Below, piece after piece: positions 22,697 through 33,270 of a stretch of DNA of 64,000 bases. The position numbers and the translations under genes were made by a program. Position 1 is the first letter of the stretch. Each line of letters opens with the position of its first letter. Source of the DNA: Euborellia annulipes (taxonomy: Eukaryota; Arthropoda; Insecta; Dermaptera; Anisolabididae); the NCBI GenBank assembly GCA_023213315.1, contig JAKCPI010000953.1, positions 62,001 through 126,000 on the forward strand, given 5' to 3'. The notes under the pieces were generated by a model, which had not been told where the DNA came from, did not search any database, and saw only the letters and a list, made by a program, of their open reading frames with translations.

Positions 22697-23218
22697 GCCT
22701 ACTCTTAGGCCGATTGTGTTTTAAAGCTTATTTTCACGCTCTATGGAGGTGTCTAACTTAAAATAAAATGTCAGCCACGTAGTTCAATTCCTTCAAGCTT
22801 TTAATTGAAAAAAGACAGGGGGGGGGTTGGGGGGGGGGGGGGCGATCGCCCCCCCCCCGAGAAGAAATTCAAAATGTTATAAAAACTAGTAATCTAAAGA
22901 AATTATGATTTCCGCTTTTTAATTGCAATTGAATTTGTTACCAATCAATTTAAATAAATAGGAAAGGGGTCTAAATGGCCATAGATGCCGACAAAGTCCT
23001 TAAATAACCCCCCCCCCCCCGACGAAATTGCATTAATCCGCCCCTGACACAGACACACAGACTGACAGACCATGTCGCGAAAGCCACTTTTTAGGACTCA
23101 TGTATTTATGTACTCATCTATGTGTATATCCATCAAAATCTCTACATCGAATTTTTGACATGAAACCAATACTTTCTCTCTAAATTTATATTAACATATA
23201 TAGGTAAGAGAAAGTAAA
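22697..23218 (-). repeat. Family A repeat split by a G-tract MITE
   Basis: Family A runs 22697-22815 (GTTTTAAAGCTTATTTTCAC, CAATTCCTTCAAGC) and resumes at about 23047 (GACAGACCATGTCGCGAAAG) through to the small terminal hairpin ending TAGGTAAGAGAAAGT. Confidence 0.8.
22816..23046. mobile_element. G-tract MITE, hAT-like
   Basis: The left end is CAGGGGGGGGGTTGGGG, and the right end ATTAATCCGCCCCTG reads CAGGGGCGGATTAAT inverted. It interrupts family A. A SINE2 tail (GGGTCTAAATGGCCATAGAT) lies inside near 22967-22995. I could not align an 8-bp target duplication, so the class rests on its end sequence. Confidence 0.55.
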
Positions 23219-23480
23219 AATTGCCGATATCAGTAGAAATAAAAAATCTGATGTGAGAATTCTCATACTTTACTAAGTAGGTAGGGCAAAGTCGTGTATA
23301 TTTTTATGATGCCTAGTCTAGGTTTCTATCTCACTAAAAGTACATGAAGAATTCAGAGTTTTGTGGAAAAATGTATTAAAAACTAAAGTTATTTTGGTTC
23401 ACTATTATTCACTGATATTGTTTTTTTCTAACAACAATTAAGATAATATTTTACTTTATTAAAGCTTTTGTGGTTTGAAA

Positions 23481-23738
23481 TATTATTATTAGGAGAATTT
23501 TACTTTCTCTTATTTAATAGACTATAGACCACATTTTTGTATTAAATATTTATTAAAAATATATAAATACTGTATGAAGATAGGGGCAGCCTGGTGGATA
23601 TAGATTATAGATAATATAGATTTATTCACCCTTCTCAACTGTACAGTATATAAATACTGTACAGTATTTTTAATAAATATTTAATACAAAAATGTGGTCT
23701 ATAATTAAAAATTCTCCTAATAATAATAATAATAATAT
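23481..23738. repeat. Inverted-repeat element
   Basis: Arms TATTATTATTAGGAGAATTT and ATAGACCACATTTTTGTATT (left) have complements at AATACAAAAATGTGGTCTAT and AAATTCTCCTAATAATAATA (right). The central 60 bp (GGGGCAGCCTGGTGG) is unrelated. Probable MITE. Confidence 0.7.
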
Positions 23739-24600
23739 TTTATTTTTGAGATTGTTTTGAAGAGAAACCACAAATTTTTTCATAGCATAATTTTAGCTCT
23801 CATTCTTTGATCCTGTTTCAAAAATATTGATATGATTTTTTGAGGGTCACCTCTTTTTATTGTCTATCTTTTTCTTCCAAATTCACAAACTCGGCCAAGT
23901 TAATTTGGCGGCTAATTTGACATCGCAATTTCCTCATAAGAATCACAATTATAGTTTAGAAGGATGATTATGAGGAATCGAGTTTTACAAATCTATTATA
24001 TTTTGACTTGGTTGGCATAGATTCAATTATTGCGGAAATGTCAAAATGAATTTAGCTAAAGGTGAAGACTGGGAATAATAATTATTCTCAAGAGAAATCC
24101 AAATGAATCAACTTTTTTTTTTTTTTTTGTTGAATTGGGATAAATCACAAAACAACTTTTTTTATTTATATAGTAAATCTTATCCTAACTCACAGGATTT
24201 TTAGATTATTATTTTTTTTTTTATAATCCATTACATCTGATTTAGAGCAATATTTAAATTTGAATATCAATTCTTAATTCCATTTGATTTAAGAGCTATA
24301 TTTTCTAAAGGCATACTTTGTAATCAAGAAATGCATTTTATCATGATTATCTCTCGGATTTGGAGCACGGGCATCACTGAGATAGTTTATTAATATTCTT
24401 TTTTTTTTTAATCAATAAATTTATCTCCCAATTACAAAACTATTATAATATATTTATGTAAATTATTATTAAATAAGAGTGGGAGATTATGTTTAAAAGG
24501 AATTGAAAATATTTCCTAAGCCTAATTAAATTATATTATATCAATATAGGTATTAACACAGTACAAAAGAACTAAGTATATCATATATAAATATGATATG
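23739..24600. other. AT-rich sequence, no gene seen
   Basis: No exon or recurring repeat recognised. A T tract lies at 24112. Confidence 0.5.
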
Positions 24601-24640
24601 CCTGAAAGTATTGAGATTGTGTCAAAAATTCGATGTTGAG

Positions 24641-24878
24641 CAAGGGCGGTCCCAGAGGGGGGGGGGTCAAGGGGGTCGTGACCCCCCCCAAATCTTTTTT
24701 TAACACACACTTTCCCTCTCCCATTCACACAATCTTTTCGGCAACTTAGGCCATTTAAGACTTAAACGATACTCATATTTGATTAATATATATTTATTGG
24801 AGTCCAGGCCCATTTATTTATACTATAAAAAAAAAAAACAGTGACCCCCCCCAAAATGTAAGGCTAGGACCGCCCTTG
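24641..24878. mobile_element. hAT-like G-tract MITE with 8-bp TSD
   Basis: Ends CAAGGGCGGTCC and GGACCGCCCTTG are perfect inverted repeats. The direct flanks ATGTTGAG (24633-24640 and 24879-24886) are an exact 8-bp target duplication, the hAT superfamily length. It inserted into family A. It contains part of a SINE1 at about 24697-24825. No transposase. Confidence 0.9.
24697..24825 (-). mobile_element. SINE1 fragment inside the hAT-like MITE
   Basis: TAACACACACTTTCCC, TCTTTTCGGCAACTTAGGCC and ATTTATTGGAGTCCAGGCCC match the SINE1 tail and body in minus orientation. The tRNA-like head is missing. Confidence 0.75.
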
Positions 24879-25351
24879 ATGTTGAGATTTTAATGAAAAT
24901 ACACGTTTGAGTGTGCCTTATTCCAAAAAAGTGGGACACAAAATGGTCTAATGTGGACAAAATATCTCAAGAACAAAAGGAGCTTAGAGGTTGATTTTTG
25001 ATATTTAACTTGTTTGAAAAAAGAGAATTTTTGGTATGCAACGCGAAGGTTTTGAATAAAATCGGCTAAAGAGTAGTACGGTTTACTGATGTACTTTTTG
25101 AATTTTTTTTTTTTTCGATTTTTTCAAAATTGGCTCTAAGATTTTTCATATTTCAATTTTTTTTTTAGATGCACTTTAAAATGTGTTTTCTAATTTTACT
25201 CTTGAAATCGTTTCAAGACCACTTAACTCTTGTACTTCATAGGAAAGATAGGAGATATTGTTTCCGTGGTAAAAAAATATAAATATTTTTCTTGGCTCTT
25301 AAATTTTACATCTTGGATTCTAATGTACCTTAGGCTACTGTCGGAAACTAA

Positions 25352-25611
25352 TTTTTTTTTTTTTTAAACACACACTTTTTTCCCATTCACACACTCATAT
25401 ACTCAGTCTTTTCGGCAACTTAGGCCTTATAAGACTTTTACGATAACCGTTATTAATTAATATATCTATTGGGGGTCCAGGCATTATTATTTAAGCTTAC
25501 ATAATGGCTTACATTTGGATACCAAATCATCGGGCTGCCTGGGATCCAAACCCTCGACCCTTGATATGGTGGTAAGGTAGGCGCGCTACCAACTACGCCA
25601 AGCCCAGGGGC
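25352..25611 (-). mobile_element. SINE1, full length
   Basis: A T-tract (A-tail), CAGTCTTTTCGGCAACTTAG, AATCATCGGGCTGCCTGGG, a box B complement near GGATCCAAACCC, and a box A complement GCTACCAACTACGCCAAGCC. AACTAA lies on both sides (25346-25351, 25612-25617), a short target duplication in family A. Confidence 0.85.
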
Positions 25612-26119
25612 AACTAAATATTTATCGACATAAAAATCTTTTATTTTGTTTACTGAAAAGGCCTAAACCTCGTTATTGAATAAAAATCTGATGTTACAAG
25701 CACAGAACAAACTTTCGAATACCGTAGGTAAGAGAAAGTATTATAGAATCTTGGCGGTACTAGCACCAGTTTTTTTAAATTGCAAATAATTTTAGTCATA
25801 TCGTTTGTTAAGTCCGCTCTCTATAATAGAAGATCGTTTATAGCAAAAATTCTTCATATTTCCAGTAGGGATGGTTTATTGAGTTTAGAATATAAGAAAA
25901 TTCCCATGGGTAAAAATGACTTGAAATTTTTTTTTTATATTGATTTGCCCCTTCTAGCCTCAAATTATTTTGATTAGTACTTTGATATTTACATTATTAT
26001 TATTATTACAAAAAATAGCTTTATTGTGTATTAATAAATCGGCGTAAAATAGATGATATCCCTAATGAGGGATAATGGCTTTTTCACACCAACTCAAATT
26101 CGTTAATAGGAGGATATTT

Positions 26120-26360
26120 TTACGACTTCCTCAAGGAAGTATTTCCGCAACCTGTCCCTAAGATTTTTAGAGAAAAAATGTTGACGTCTTTTGGTCCGAA
26201 ACCAAACTCAAAAGCGTGAATCGGAAATCGGAAGGACAGTTGGCGATAATGATAATGACCAGCAAAGAAATGATCGCACCCCAAACGAAAGGAAGGGAAG
26301 CTATACTCCATGTAATGAGCTCAAGAGACCTTCCCTTTGTGGACCGTAGATTCAAATAAT
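26120..26360 (-). CDS. Short frame with a predicted membrane segment
   Basis: A 62-codon minus-strand frame (start MNLRSTKGRSLELITWSI) contains a hydrophobic run of about 20 residues including WGAIISLLVIIII, flanked by charged residues. An overlapping frame also exists. Composition is balanced relative to the AT-rich surroundings and the segment is not one of the recurring repeats. No domain is recognised and no clear splice sites bound it. It could be an exon of an unrelated gene, a relic, or chance. Confidence 0.25.
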
Positions 26361-26449
26361 TGATGAATTGTCATTCCTGTTGATAAAAATATTGGGCCTT
26401 TCATTTTTGAAATCTCTGATGGTGTAGGAGACTTTATTTCAATTCATTT

Positions 26450-26821
26450 GGCAAACTCTAATTTTTTGTTTATCACGTTTTTGTTTGTAATTATTATTAT
26501 TATACTAGCTGCGCCTTCTGCTATAGGCGGTCTGAGATGGTCCTTGTAGATCCTACTCCAACTCACTCGGGCCTTTCCTTAATCAGGTGTTAGAAATTTT
26601 CAGACAATTTATAGTCTATAAAAGAAATGTAATTCTTTAATTTTTCATATTGAGAGATAGAAAGAACCCAATGTAATAATTTTAAATTTTCGAGAATACA
26701 TATACCTACAAGGGCGAAGATCTCCTAGTCAGACGGGAAGTCTGCCTATGGCGAAAGGCGCAGCTAGTATAATAATAATTACAAGCAAAAACATGATAAA
26801 AAAAATATCCTAGAGTTTGTC
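26450..26821. repeat. Foldback element with CTAGCTGCGCC inner arms
   Basis: Arms extend from GCAAACTCTA to its complement TAGAGTTTGT and include TTTGTAATTATTATTA and ACTAGCTGCGCCTTCTGC with near-complement GGCGAAAGGCGCAGCTAGT. Arm length is about 85-95 bp with a central unique region. Probable foldback transposon. Confidence 0.8.
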
Positions 26822-26970
26822 AACTCTTCTATACCCTTTTTAGAGATTTAGGGACCAGAATATTTTTCCTGTATTTTCCATAAGGAAAATTTTTCTATAA
26901 GACGGCAAAATTTCAATTCGTAATTCCAACGGCAAGTTGATCAAAGAAAGCAAGACAGACAGAGGGACAC

Positions 26971-27357
26971 AAATATATGGGGCATTCCAGGCCAAATCGA
27001 ACGGTTTGAAAAATTTTAATTTTTGATTTCCTCCATTTTTTTGATATTTTTTAGTAACCCTTAAAAAATTTGAAAATGACACAGAAAAATTATTCAAAAA
27101 AATTAATTGTATTTTTTCTTAAAAACTACATAAAAAACAAAAATTAAAAAAAAAGTTGTAGGAGTTATGAGTAAAAAACAAAAAAAGAGGGTTTTTTTTT
27201 TTTCAAAATTTGAACTTATGATCAAAAGAATCTCAAAATTTACCAGAAGGGGTTTTTTGAGGGCTACTAAAAAATATCTAAAAAAAAAAAATGGAGGAAA
27301 TCAAAAATTAAAATTTTTTAAACCGTTCGATTTGGCGTGAAATGCCCCATATATAAA
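26971..27357. mobile_element. MITE with GGGGCATT terminal repeats
   Basis: The left end ATATATGGGGCATTCCAGGC and right end ATGCCCCATATAT are inverted, and the arms continue through AAATCGAACGGTTTGAAAAA and TTTGATTTCCTCCATTTTTT for about 90 bp. The interior is A/T-rich. A frame at 26840-27097 is an artefact of the arm. Confidence 0.8.
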
Positions 27358-27384
27358 TATATTATTCGTTTTTCGAAATAGGCT

Positions 27385-27655
27385 AATTTTTACTTTCTCT
27401 TACCTATGTATATATGTTAATATATATAGTGAGTAAGTATTGGATTCATGTCAAAAATTCGATGTCGAGATTTTGATGGATATTCACGTTTTGAGGTCCC
27501 CTGAATCCAAAAAAGTGGTTTTCGTGACATGGTCTGTCTGTGTGTCTGTGTTCAATTGAGCTATTACGCTGAAATTTTATATTTAAGTTGGGTACCCCCG
27601 GACGTGACACGAAGCTTTTGAACAAAATCGACCAAAGAGTACTAGTACTTTATGA
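27385..27655 (+). repeat. Family A repeat, left part
   Basis: Small hairpin, TCAAAAATTCGATGTCGAGA, GACATGGTCTGTCTGTG, then the AGAGTACTAGTACTTTATGA point, where it is cut off. Confidence 0.8.
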
Positions 27656-28620
27656 GTACGTGGATGGCAACCACGTGTTACCCGAGCTAAGACTAATTTT
27701 TTTTTCTATTCTAAAATTATAATTACCAGTCATACTGTAAATTTTGTTTAAAAAATATAAAATATTTTTTTTATTTTTAACACTATATTCCTCTCTGTAT
27801 ATTTCCGGGAGGTTGAGGGAGTTTGGACCCCCCCCCCCCCCTGACATGGTTCTCGGTTGGGTAATAAAATAATTTCAAAATTTCTTACTAATAATAGAAT
27901 AATAGGAGATTTTCTGATTTTGATTGATTCTTTTATTTAAAATCTGAGTAATTGTTCGTAGAATCCTTTGTAGTGGTTAGTATTATTATACTACTTCTTT
28001 TATATATAATTTTTTAATTAAAAATTCTTTGAATTAAACAGCGATAATAATATATTCATATATTAAATTAAAAATAAAAACACCTCTTAAAGAAAAGTTT
28101 GAAGTCATGAATATTAATTTAATTATTATTAGTATTATAAAAAAAAAAATAAAAAAAATATCCGCCTCTTCTCTCTTCGAATGGTCTTTTATAAGCAGAC
28201 AGATATGAAAGGCGATAATTGATTCGTCTGCATCCATTTTGCTCCAGATCTGTCCTAGAGGCTTTTTGTTCGATGCTTAACAAAAGTAACGGCTGTCTTC
28301 TCTTTTGACTTCCTACGATCCCTTACATCCATCATTTCGTAAGAACCGAAACGATCTACAAAACTCCTACTAGCAATTTAGAGTAATTTTCTTTTTTTTT
28401 TTTTTTATTTGGCCAAATGACAATCGCTTTTTTAGAGAGTGTGAAATTGGAATGGAAATAAAGAAATTTTATGCAATCTTGTTTCGATTTTGAGTTCACT
28501 TTTGTTGTTAATTCTAATTTTAATATTATAATATTACGTAAGCGCCTTACTAAAAGTGCTTTACTATCACTTGTCATTTTATCAGGTGTTTATTGGGAGT
28601 TGAAGTCTGATGTCGTTTGC
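27656..28620. other. AT-rich sequence, no gene seen
   Basis: A C tract of about 18 lies at 27824, and AT-rich low-complexity runs cover 27950-28170. Frames on the minus strand (28034, 28356) are AT-driven and unsupported. Confidence 0.5.
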
Positions 28621-28626
28621 GAAATA

Positions 28627-29570
28627 AAAAAAATCTAGTGTGACTAGTCGCACAGCACACAACTTTCTCTTACCTTTGGTTTGTTTACCACCCAATGCAA
28701 CATATACACGGAACACAAAGGAGGCATCGTCCCAGCACCCCTATGCTGTTCAAATCACGACTAACAGAACTAGTCAATTACAATCTTCCCCAATTTGTCC
28801 CCATGACCTCCCGTGATTGGAACAAGCTCCCTGCGTCTATCTTCCCCAAAACCTACAATCTTCAGACTTTCAAGTCTAATCTCAACAGGCATCTTCTCAG
28901 TTCCCGCAGTTGAGTTCCCCTTTTATGCTTCTCCTTTTGTTTTTATTTTCTTCCTGGCTGCATGTGACCACTGGTCATTTTAGGTCTTCGGACCTTATGC
29001 ATCCATTCCAAAAAAAAAAAAAAAACTCCATTTTTTGGGTCCAAATATATTTTTAGTTTCCGCCAATTATTTGAAATCTAGATGTAAAATATATAAACAT
29101 GGGAAAATATTTATATTTTGTTACCATGGCAAACATTTCTCCTATCTTTCCTATGAAGTACAAGATTAAAGTGTTCTTCAAAAGAGATTTCAAAGGCAAA
29201 ATGAGAATATACATTTTAAAGAGCATTTTAAAAATAATTGATTTTTGAATTTTAATCAAAATCGTTGGGGCGAATTTTGAGAAAATAGAAAAAAAACTGA
29301 AAAAGTACATCAGTAAAGTACTAGTACTTTTTGGCCAATTTTGTTCAAACGCTTATTTTGAGTGTCCGGAAGAAGACCTAACTTGAATATAAAATTTCAA
29401 TCTGGTAGCTCCAAACCCTTCATGCTTAAAATCGTTACACACACAGGCCAATTTGGGACACAGGCGACCTCAAAATGTGTATATCCATCAAAAACTTCAC
29501 ATCGAATTTTTGACATGATCGCAATACTTTCTATATATATTTTATATATAGAGTAAGAGATGTAAAAATT
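28627..29570 (-). repeat. Family A repeat interrupted by a LINE tail
   Basis: The first arm of the large hairpin (ATCTAGTGTGACTAGTCGCA to TTTCTCTTACC) is at 28627-28682. The LINE fragment follows, and family A resumes at about 29030 through to ATATATAGAGTAAGAGATG. The second hairpin arm is absent. Confidence 0.8.
28683..29024 (+). mobile_element. LINE 3' end, 5'-truncated
   Basis: The frame 28695-28913 ends in MTSRDWNKLPASIFPKTYNL and then QTFKSNLNRHLL, the pattern of the extreme C-terminus of ORF2 in Jockey/CR1-type non-LTR retrotransposons (W-N-x-L-P, then F-K-x-x-L). A short 3' UTR with ATGTGACCACTGGTCATTTT and a poly-A of about 15 follows. Reverse transcriptase and endonuclease domains are absent, so this is a dead 5'-truncated insertion in a family A hairpin. 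Confidence 0.85.
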
Positions 29571-29778
29571 ATATTTATTTTACTCGTAAGGTCTCTTTTA
29601 TATTTATATTGCTATCTACAATAATTTCTTCTTTCTCTTTTGCAGATCTTGGGTGTCCACCCCTGTCGACATGATTTCTCAGTGCCCCGAAGAACGGCCT
29701 CAAGGGAACTTCGTGTCCATGCAACTCAGCTCAGATTTCTCCAGATTTGGTGAGTTTAATTTTAAAATTAATTGATTT
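28792..29778 (+). repeat. Segmental duplication G, copy 1 (with exon e3a)
   Basis: It aligns with 39967-40877: LINE tail, family A remnant and exon. The exon plus about 95 bp upstream and 25 bp downstream read as identical in the two copies, while the repeat part has substitutions, indels and a deletion of about 100 bp in copy 2. Confidence 0.9.
29646..29749 (+). CDS. Exon e3a, candidate first coding exon (alternative)
   Basis: The acceptor TTCTTTCTCTTTTGCAG and donor CCAGATTTG|GTGAGT are strong. The exon has 34 codons open in phase (one leading base, one trailing G). An in-frame ATG at 29671 in GTCGACATGA context (G at -3) is the likely start, giving MISQCPEERPQGNFVSMQLS and then SDFSRF. 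The trailing G plus the AA that begins eA, eB or eC makes GAA. The exon is identical to e3b at 40746. Because e3a ends with one leftover base and e3b needs two, both cannot be used in frame together, so they look like mutually exclusive alternatives. Product not recognised. Confidence 0.55.
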
Positions 29779-30035
29779 TTTTACTTTCTCTTACCCTATG
29801 TATGATCTATTTTCATCAAAAGCTTATTTTCATTTCTCAGAAAGGTACCGAACTTAAATATAAAATTTCAACCCCCTAGCTCTTGAGATATTTATTTCAC
29901 ATACACAGACAGACAGGCACACACAGATGCAAAAGTTGCAAAATCCATTTTTTTGGATATAGGGGACCTCAAAACGTGTATATCCATCAAAATCTCGACA
30001 TCGAATTTTTTACATAAATCCAATACTATCTATCT
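29779..30035 (-). repeat. Family A repeat, rearranged partial
   Basis: ACTTTCTCTTACCCTATG is followed by TTTTCATCAAAAGCTTATTT and the usual blocks GACAGACAGG and AAAACGTGTATATCCATCAA up to ACATCGAATTTTTTACAT. One end is inverted relative to the body. Confidence 0.7.
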
Positions 30036-30045
30036 TATCTTTCTC

Positions 30046-30275
30046 ACAAAACATCGGAGATGAAAAAGGGGCGCTCGCATTATTTTTGCGTCGGGTAAAT
30101 CAAAAAATGTCGCTTTTCTGATTTTATAAAAGCGAGGAAATATTTTCCTTAAATAAACCCCTACAGAATTTTATTTGTTTCATATATCCTCGCTTTTATA
30201 TAAATCAGAAAAGCGAGGCGATTTTTGATTTCCCTCGACGTAGGCAAAAATAATGCGGTGTCTCGATGTTTTGGT
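30046..30275. repeat. Long palindrome with ~90-bp arms
   Basis: The left arm 30046-30138 (ACATCGGAGA, GCATTATTTTTGCGTCGGG, GTCGCTTTTCTGATTTTATA) pairs with the right arm 30186-30275 (TATAAATCAGAAAAGCGAGG, CGACGTAGGCAAAAATAATG, TCTCGATGTT). The 47-bp spacer is AT-rich. It can form a large cruciform or hairpin RNA. Probable MITE. Confidence 0.85.
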
Positions 30276-30391
30276 GAGATTTCACTTCTTTTTGTGAAAT
30301 ATTACATGAAAATATTATTTATTAATTTTTGTTTATTAAATATTAAGTTTCCCATGAATAGATCTTTTAATATGCATTCCAAACAGTAAAA

Positions 30392-30982
30392 AATAAATAC
30401 ATCGTTTGGTATCCATTCGAAACGATAAACATAGGATTTCACCAAATTTTATAAAATTTAAGGTTTTTTATTTTTGTTATGTTGGTAGAATGTAAATACA
30501 TCGTTTGGTATCCATTCGAAACGATAAACATAGGATTTTACCAAATTTTATAAAATTTTAGGTTTTTATTTTTGTTATGTTGGTAGAATGTAAATACATC
30601 GTTTGGTATCCATTCGAAACGATAAACATAGGATTTTACCAAATTTTATAAAATTTTAGGTTTTTTATTTTTGTTATGTTGGTAGAATGTAAATACATCG
30701 TTTGGTATCCATTCGAAACGATAAACATAGGATTTCACCAAATTTTATAAAATTTTAGGTTTTTTATTTTTGTTATGTTGGTAGATTGTAAATACATCGT
30801 TTGGTATCCATTCGAAGCGATAAACATAGGATTTCACCAAATTTTATAAAATTTTAGGTTTTTTATTTTTGTTATGTTGGTAGATTGTAAATATTTCGTT
30901 TGGTATTCATTCGAAACGATAAACATAGGATTTCACCAAATTTTATAAAATTTTAGCTTTTTTATTTTTGTTATGTTGGTAG
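30392..30982 (+). repeat. 99-bp tandem array, about 6 units
   Basis: The motif ATCGTTTGGTATCCATTCGA starts at 30401, 30500, 30598, 30697 and 30796, with a diverged TTCGTTTGGTATTCATTCGA at 30895. Spacing is 98-99 bp. Units share AACGATAAACATAGGATTTC and TTTTGTTATGTTGGTAG. Very low divergence implies recent expansion. Each unit holds the imperfect palindrome TCGTTTGGTATCCATTCGAA. Confidence 0.95.
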
Positions 30983-32325
30983 CACTCCCTCTTATCACGT
31001 TAATCTATTTCTATCTAAATGGATCTATCCTAAAAAATTTTTGTTCCATTAGGGATGAAAATTACTAATAATAATATATATGTTCCTAGATGACGTCATC
31101 AGGGAGCAAAATAGTTAGAATTGTCTTTTCGCCATGTTAAAGATAGGACGAATTTGAAATTTTGAATACCTCTCAAAAAGTCACTTTTGATCCAAAATGA
31201 AATTTTATATCAAAGGTATCGGGTTTTTGATAGTATCTATTTGTATTTTAAATTTCATCCAAATCGGTCCAGCAGGGAAACCTGTAGCTTTGTCTAAAAA
31301 TTTGAAAATTGAAGAAAAGAATGAAAAAAAAAAGAAAAAGGAAAAAATAAGAGACTAACTTTTGACCTTCCGAAATCGGCAAAATCTCAACTTTGAGCCT
31401 CTGCCATTCTGTTTGGCACTGGAATTTTTTTTTGAATTCGTGCTCAAAATAATCCTTATTTATTCTAGTTTAATATAAAAAAAATTTGGGTCCGATATCT
31501 TAAAAACTTTTTGAGATATTCGCCCAGAAAGAGAAAAGTTTCTCAAAAAAATTTTTTCACGTCCCTATCTTTTATTAAGGATTTAAAATCATTCTTGATA
31601 ATATAGTCTAGGGACGACTCGTCCATCTAAATGCAATGGGCCATTGCATCTATTGCAATATCAACTAAATGGTAGTATTAAGAGTTTCTTTGCTTTCTTT
31701 TGCTTTTCACATGCTGGCGACGAGTCGCTCCGCGACTCTTGATTAAAAATAGACAATTAAATAAATGATTCGTTCATTTTGATTGAGTAAGAATTAAAAA
31801 AATTTTCTTCCGTACGAATAAAAAATTAATTAAACCTTTTATTTTATCTATTTATAAACTAAATATTATTTTTTTTTTTTGCTTTAATGGACATTATCAG
31901 GTGTTTAATTAAATTTTATAAAACGCAACCTATAACCTATCATTAAATTTCGAAAATTTAATTCGAATAAAAATTTTAGAGAGGAGAGAGAGAGAGGAAT
32001 TTGTTGATTCAACTTTCGGCCTCTCAGATTGAGAATTTTCTTTCTCACACCCACGCCCTGATGATGAACCCTTCATTACCTCCGCAGAGGTGGCAAACCC
32101 GACACGGCTTATAATTTACTTTTTATTTTTATTTTTTTTATTACTTCATAATTAAAAGTTACATATTCTAGCAAATTTTGAAGTTGATCAGACAATAGCT
32201 ATATTATTAGAATGATTTTGGGGTCACTTTACCATTCAGTTGTTTTTTGATATTTTGCTTATAGATAGGCCTATTATTAAGAAAATGATTTTAAAAGCTA
32301 AAATATTATAATCAGCAAAATAATA
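30983..32325. other. No gene; small hairpin near 31730
   Basis: No supported exon. A perfect short hairpin GAGTCGCTCCGCGACTC lies at about 31721-31740 and GGACGACTCGTCC at 31612-31624, which may be the ends of an element occupying 31000-31740. GA repeats lie at 31980-31996. Confidence 0.45.
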
Positions 32326-32371
32326 AAAATCTGATGTGACTGGTCTCACAGCACACAACTTTCTATTATTT

Positions 32372-32516
32372 AACAAGACTGTGAGTGTTTTTTATTGGTG
32401 AGGCCAAACATCCCATGGCTCCCGGGAATCGAACCCAGGATCTCCGCCTTTCCGGGACATAGGCGTGCTTGGGATGTTTGGCCTCGCCAATAAAAAACAC
32501 TCATAGTCTTGTTAAA
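32372..32516. mobile_element. tRNA-like core within a foldback (family T), copy 1
   Basis: Perfect long arms (AACAAGACTGTGAGTGTTTT, TTATTGGTGAGGCCAAACAT) flank a core that on the minus strand reads CTGGGTTCGATTCCCGGGAG, a good box B. A related element lies at 48325-48450. The combination of terminal inverted repeats and a tRNA-like box B makes the class ambiguous between SINE and MITE. Confidence 0.75.
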
Positions 32517-32837
32517 TATATCTATGACTTGTTTAGTCCGAATCGGGGTATTTTGAATACTATTATCTTTTTCAAATATATAGATCTCGAAAAATATTTA
32601 ACTTTCTATTATGTTCGGTAATTAAAAAAATCTGGTGTGACTGTCGCACAGCACAAAACTTTCTCTTATCTTCAGAAATAGGAATTTGTGCTCTATGCTT
32701 GTCACACCAGATTTTTTGTGTCTACAATATATTCAGTATTTAAATTCAAAATGTAAAATTTATAAACATGAGAAAATATATATATTTTGTTACCATGGCA
32801 ACCATTATCTTTTCTATGAAGTACAAGAGTAAAGTGT

Positions 32838-33085
32838 GGCCCTCGGACTTGGCGTAGTTGGTAGCGGGCCTGCCTTGTATACTAAGGGCCGGGGTTCGGT
32901 TCCCAGGCAGTCCGATGATTTTATTTAAGCCTTTTGGATACCAAATGGCTTGAATAAGAATACCTGGACCCCCAATAAATATATTTACAAATAACGAGTA
33001 TCTTTTAAAGTCTTAAATGGACTTAGTTGCGGAAAAGACTGTGTGTATGTGTGTGTGAAAAAAGTGTGTTTAAAAAAAAAAGAGT
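32838..33085 (+). mobile_element. SINE1, full length, plus strand
   Basis: Head GGACTTGGCGTAGTTGGTAG (box A) and GGGGTTCGGTTCCCAGG (box B), body ATGATTTTATTTAAGCC and TGGATACCAAATGGCTTGAA, tail TTAGTTGCGGAAAAGACTGT, a TGTGTG run and poly-A. GAGTAAAGTGTG occurs on both sides (32825-32836 and 33081-33092), a target duplication of about 12 bp within family A. Confidence 0.9.
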
Positions 33086-33270
33086 AAAGTGTGCTTCAAA
33101 CAATTTCAAATGAGAATATACATTTTAAAAAGCATCCAAAAACTAATTGATTTATGAATTTTAATCAAAATCGTTTGAGCAAATTTTTAGAAAACACTGA
33201 AAAAGTTCATCAGTAAAGTACTAGAACTCTGGCCGATTTTGTTCAAACGCTTTGGGTTACATGCCAGAGG

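Larger units (their letters stand above)
24610..25775 (+). repeat. Family A repeat with two nested insertions
   Basis: Family A sequence at 24610-24640, 24879-25351 and 25612-25775 is in order. It is interrupted by a hAT-like MITE and by a SINE1. The right hairpin (AATCTGATGTTACAAGCACA ... GGTAAGAGAAAG) is decayed, marking this as an older copy. Confidence 0.8.
32330..33270 (-). repeat. Family A repeat with two nested insertions
   Basis: An incomplete first hairpin arm at 32330-32362 is followed by a tRNA-like foldback. A full large hairpin then restarts at 32628-32716, and the body continues to 32837, is interrupted by a SINE1, and resumes at 33086 (GAGTAAAGTGTGCTTC) until about 33270. Confidence 0.8.

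Noticed and set aside
28695..28913. Host protein-coding gene
   Set aside because: It is the C-terminus of a LINE ORF2 with 3' UTR and poly-A, duplicated at 39967.
30392..30982. CRISPR array
   Set aside because: The 99-bp units are contiguous with no unique spacers, in a eukaryotic genome: a tandem repeat.
32838..32910. Functional tRNA gene
   Set aside because: Box A and box B are good but the cloverleaf and acceptor stem are not, and the head continues into a SINE body and tail repeated elsewhere.
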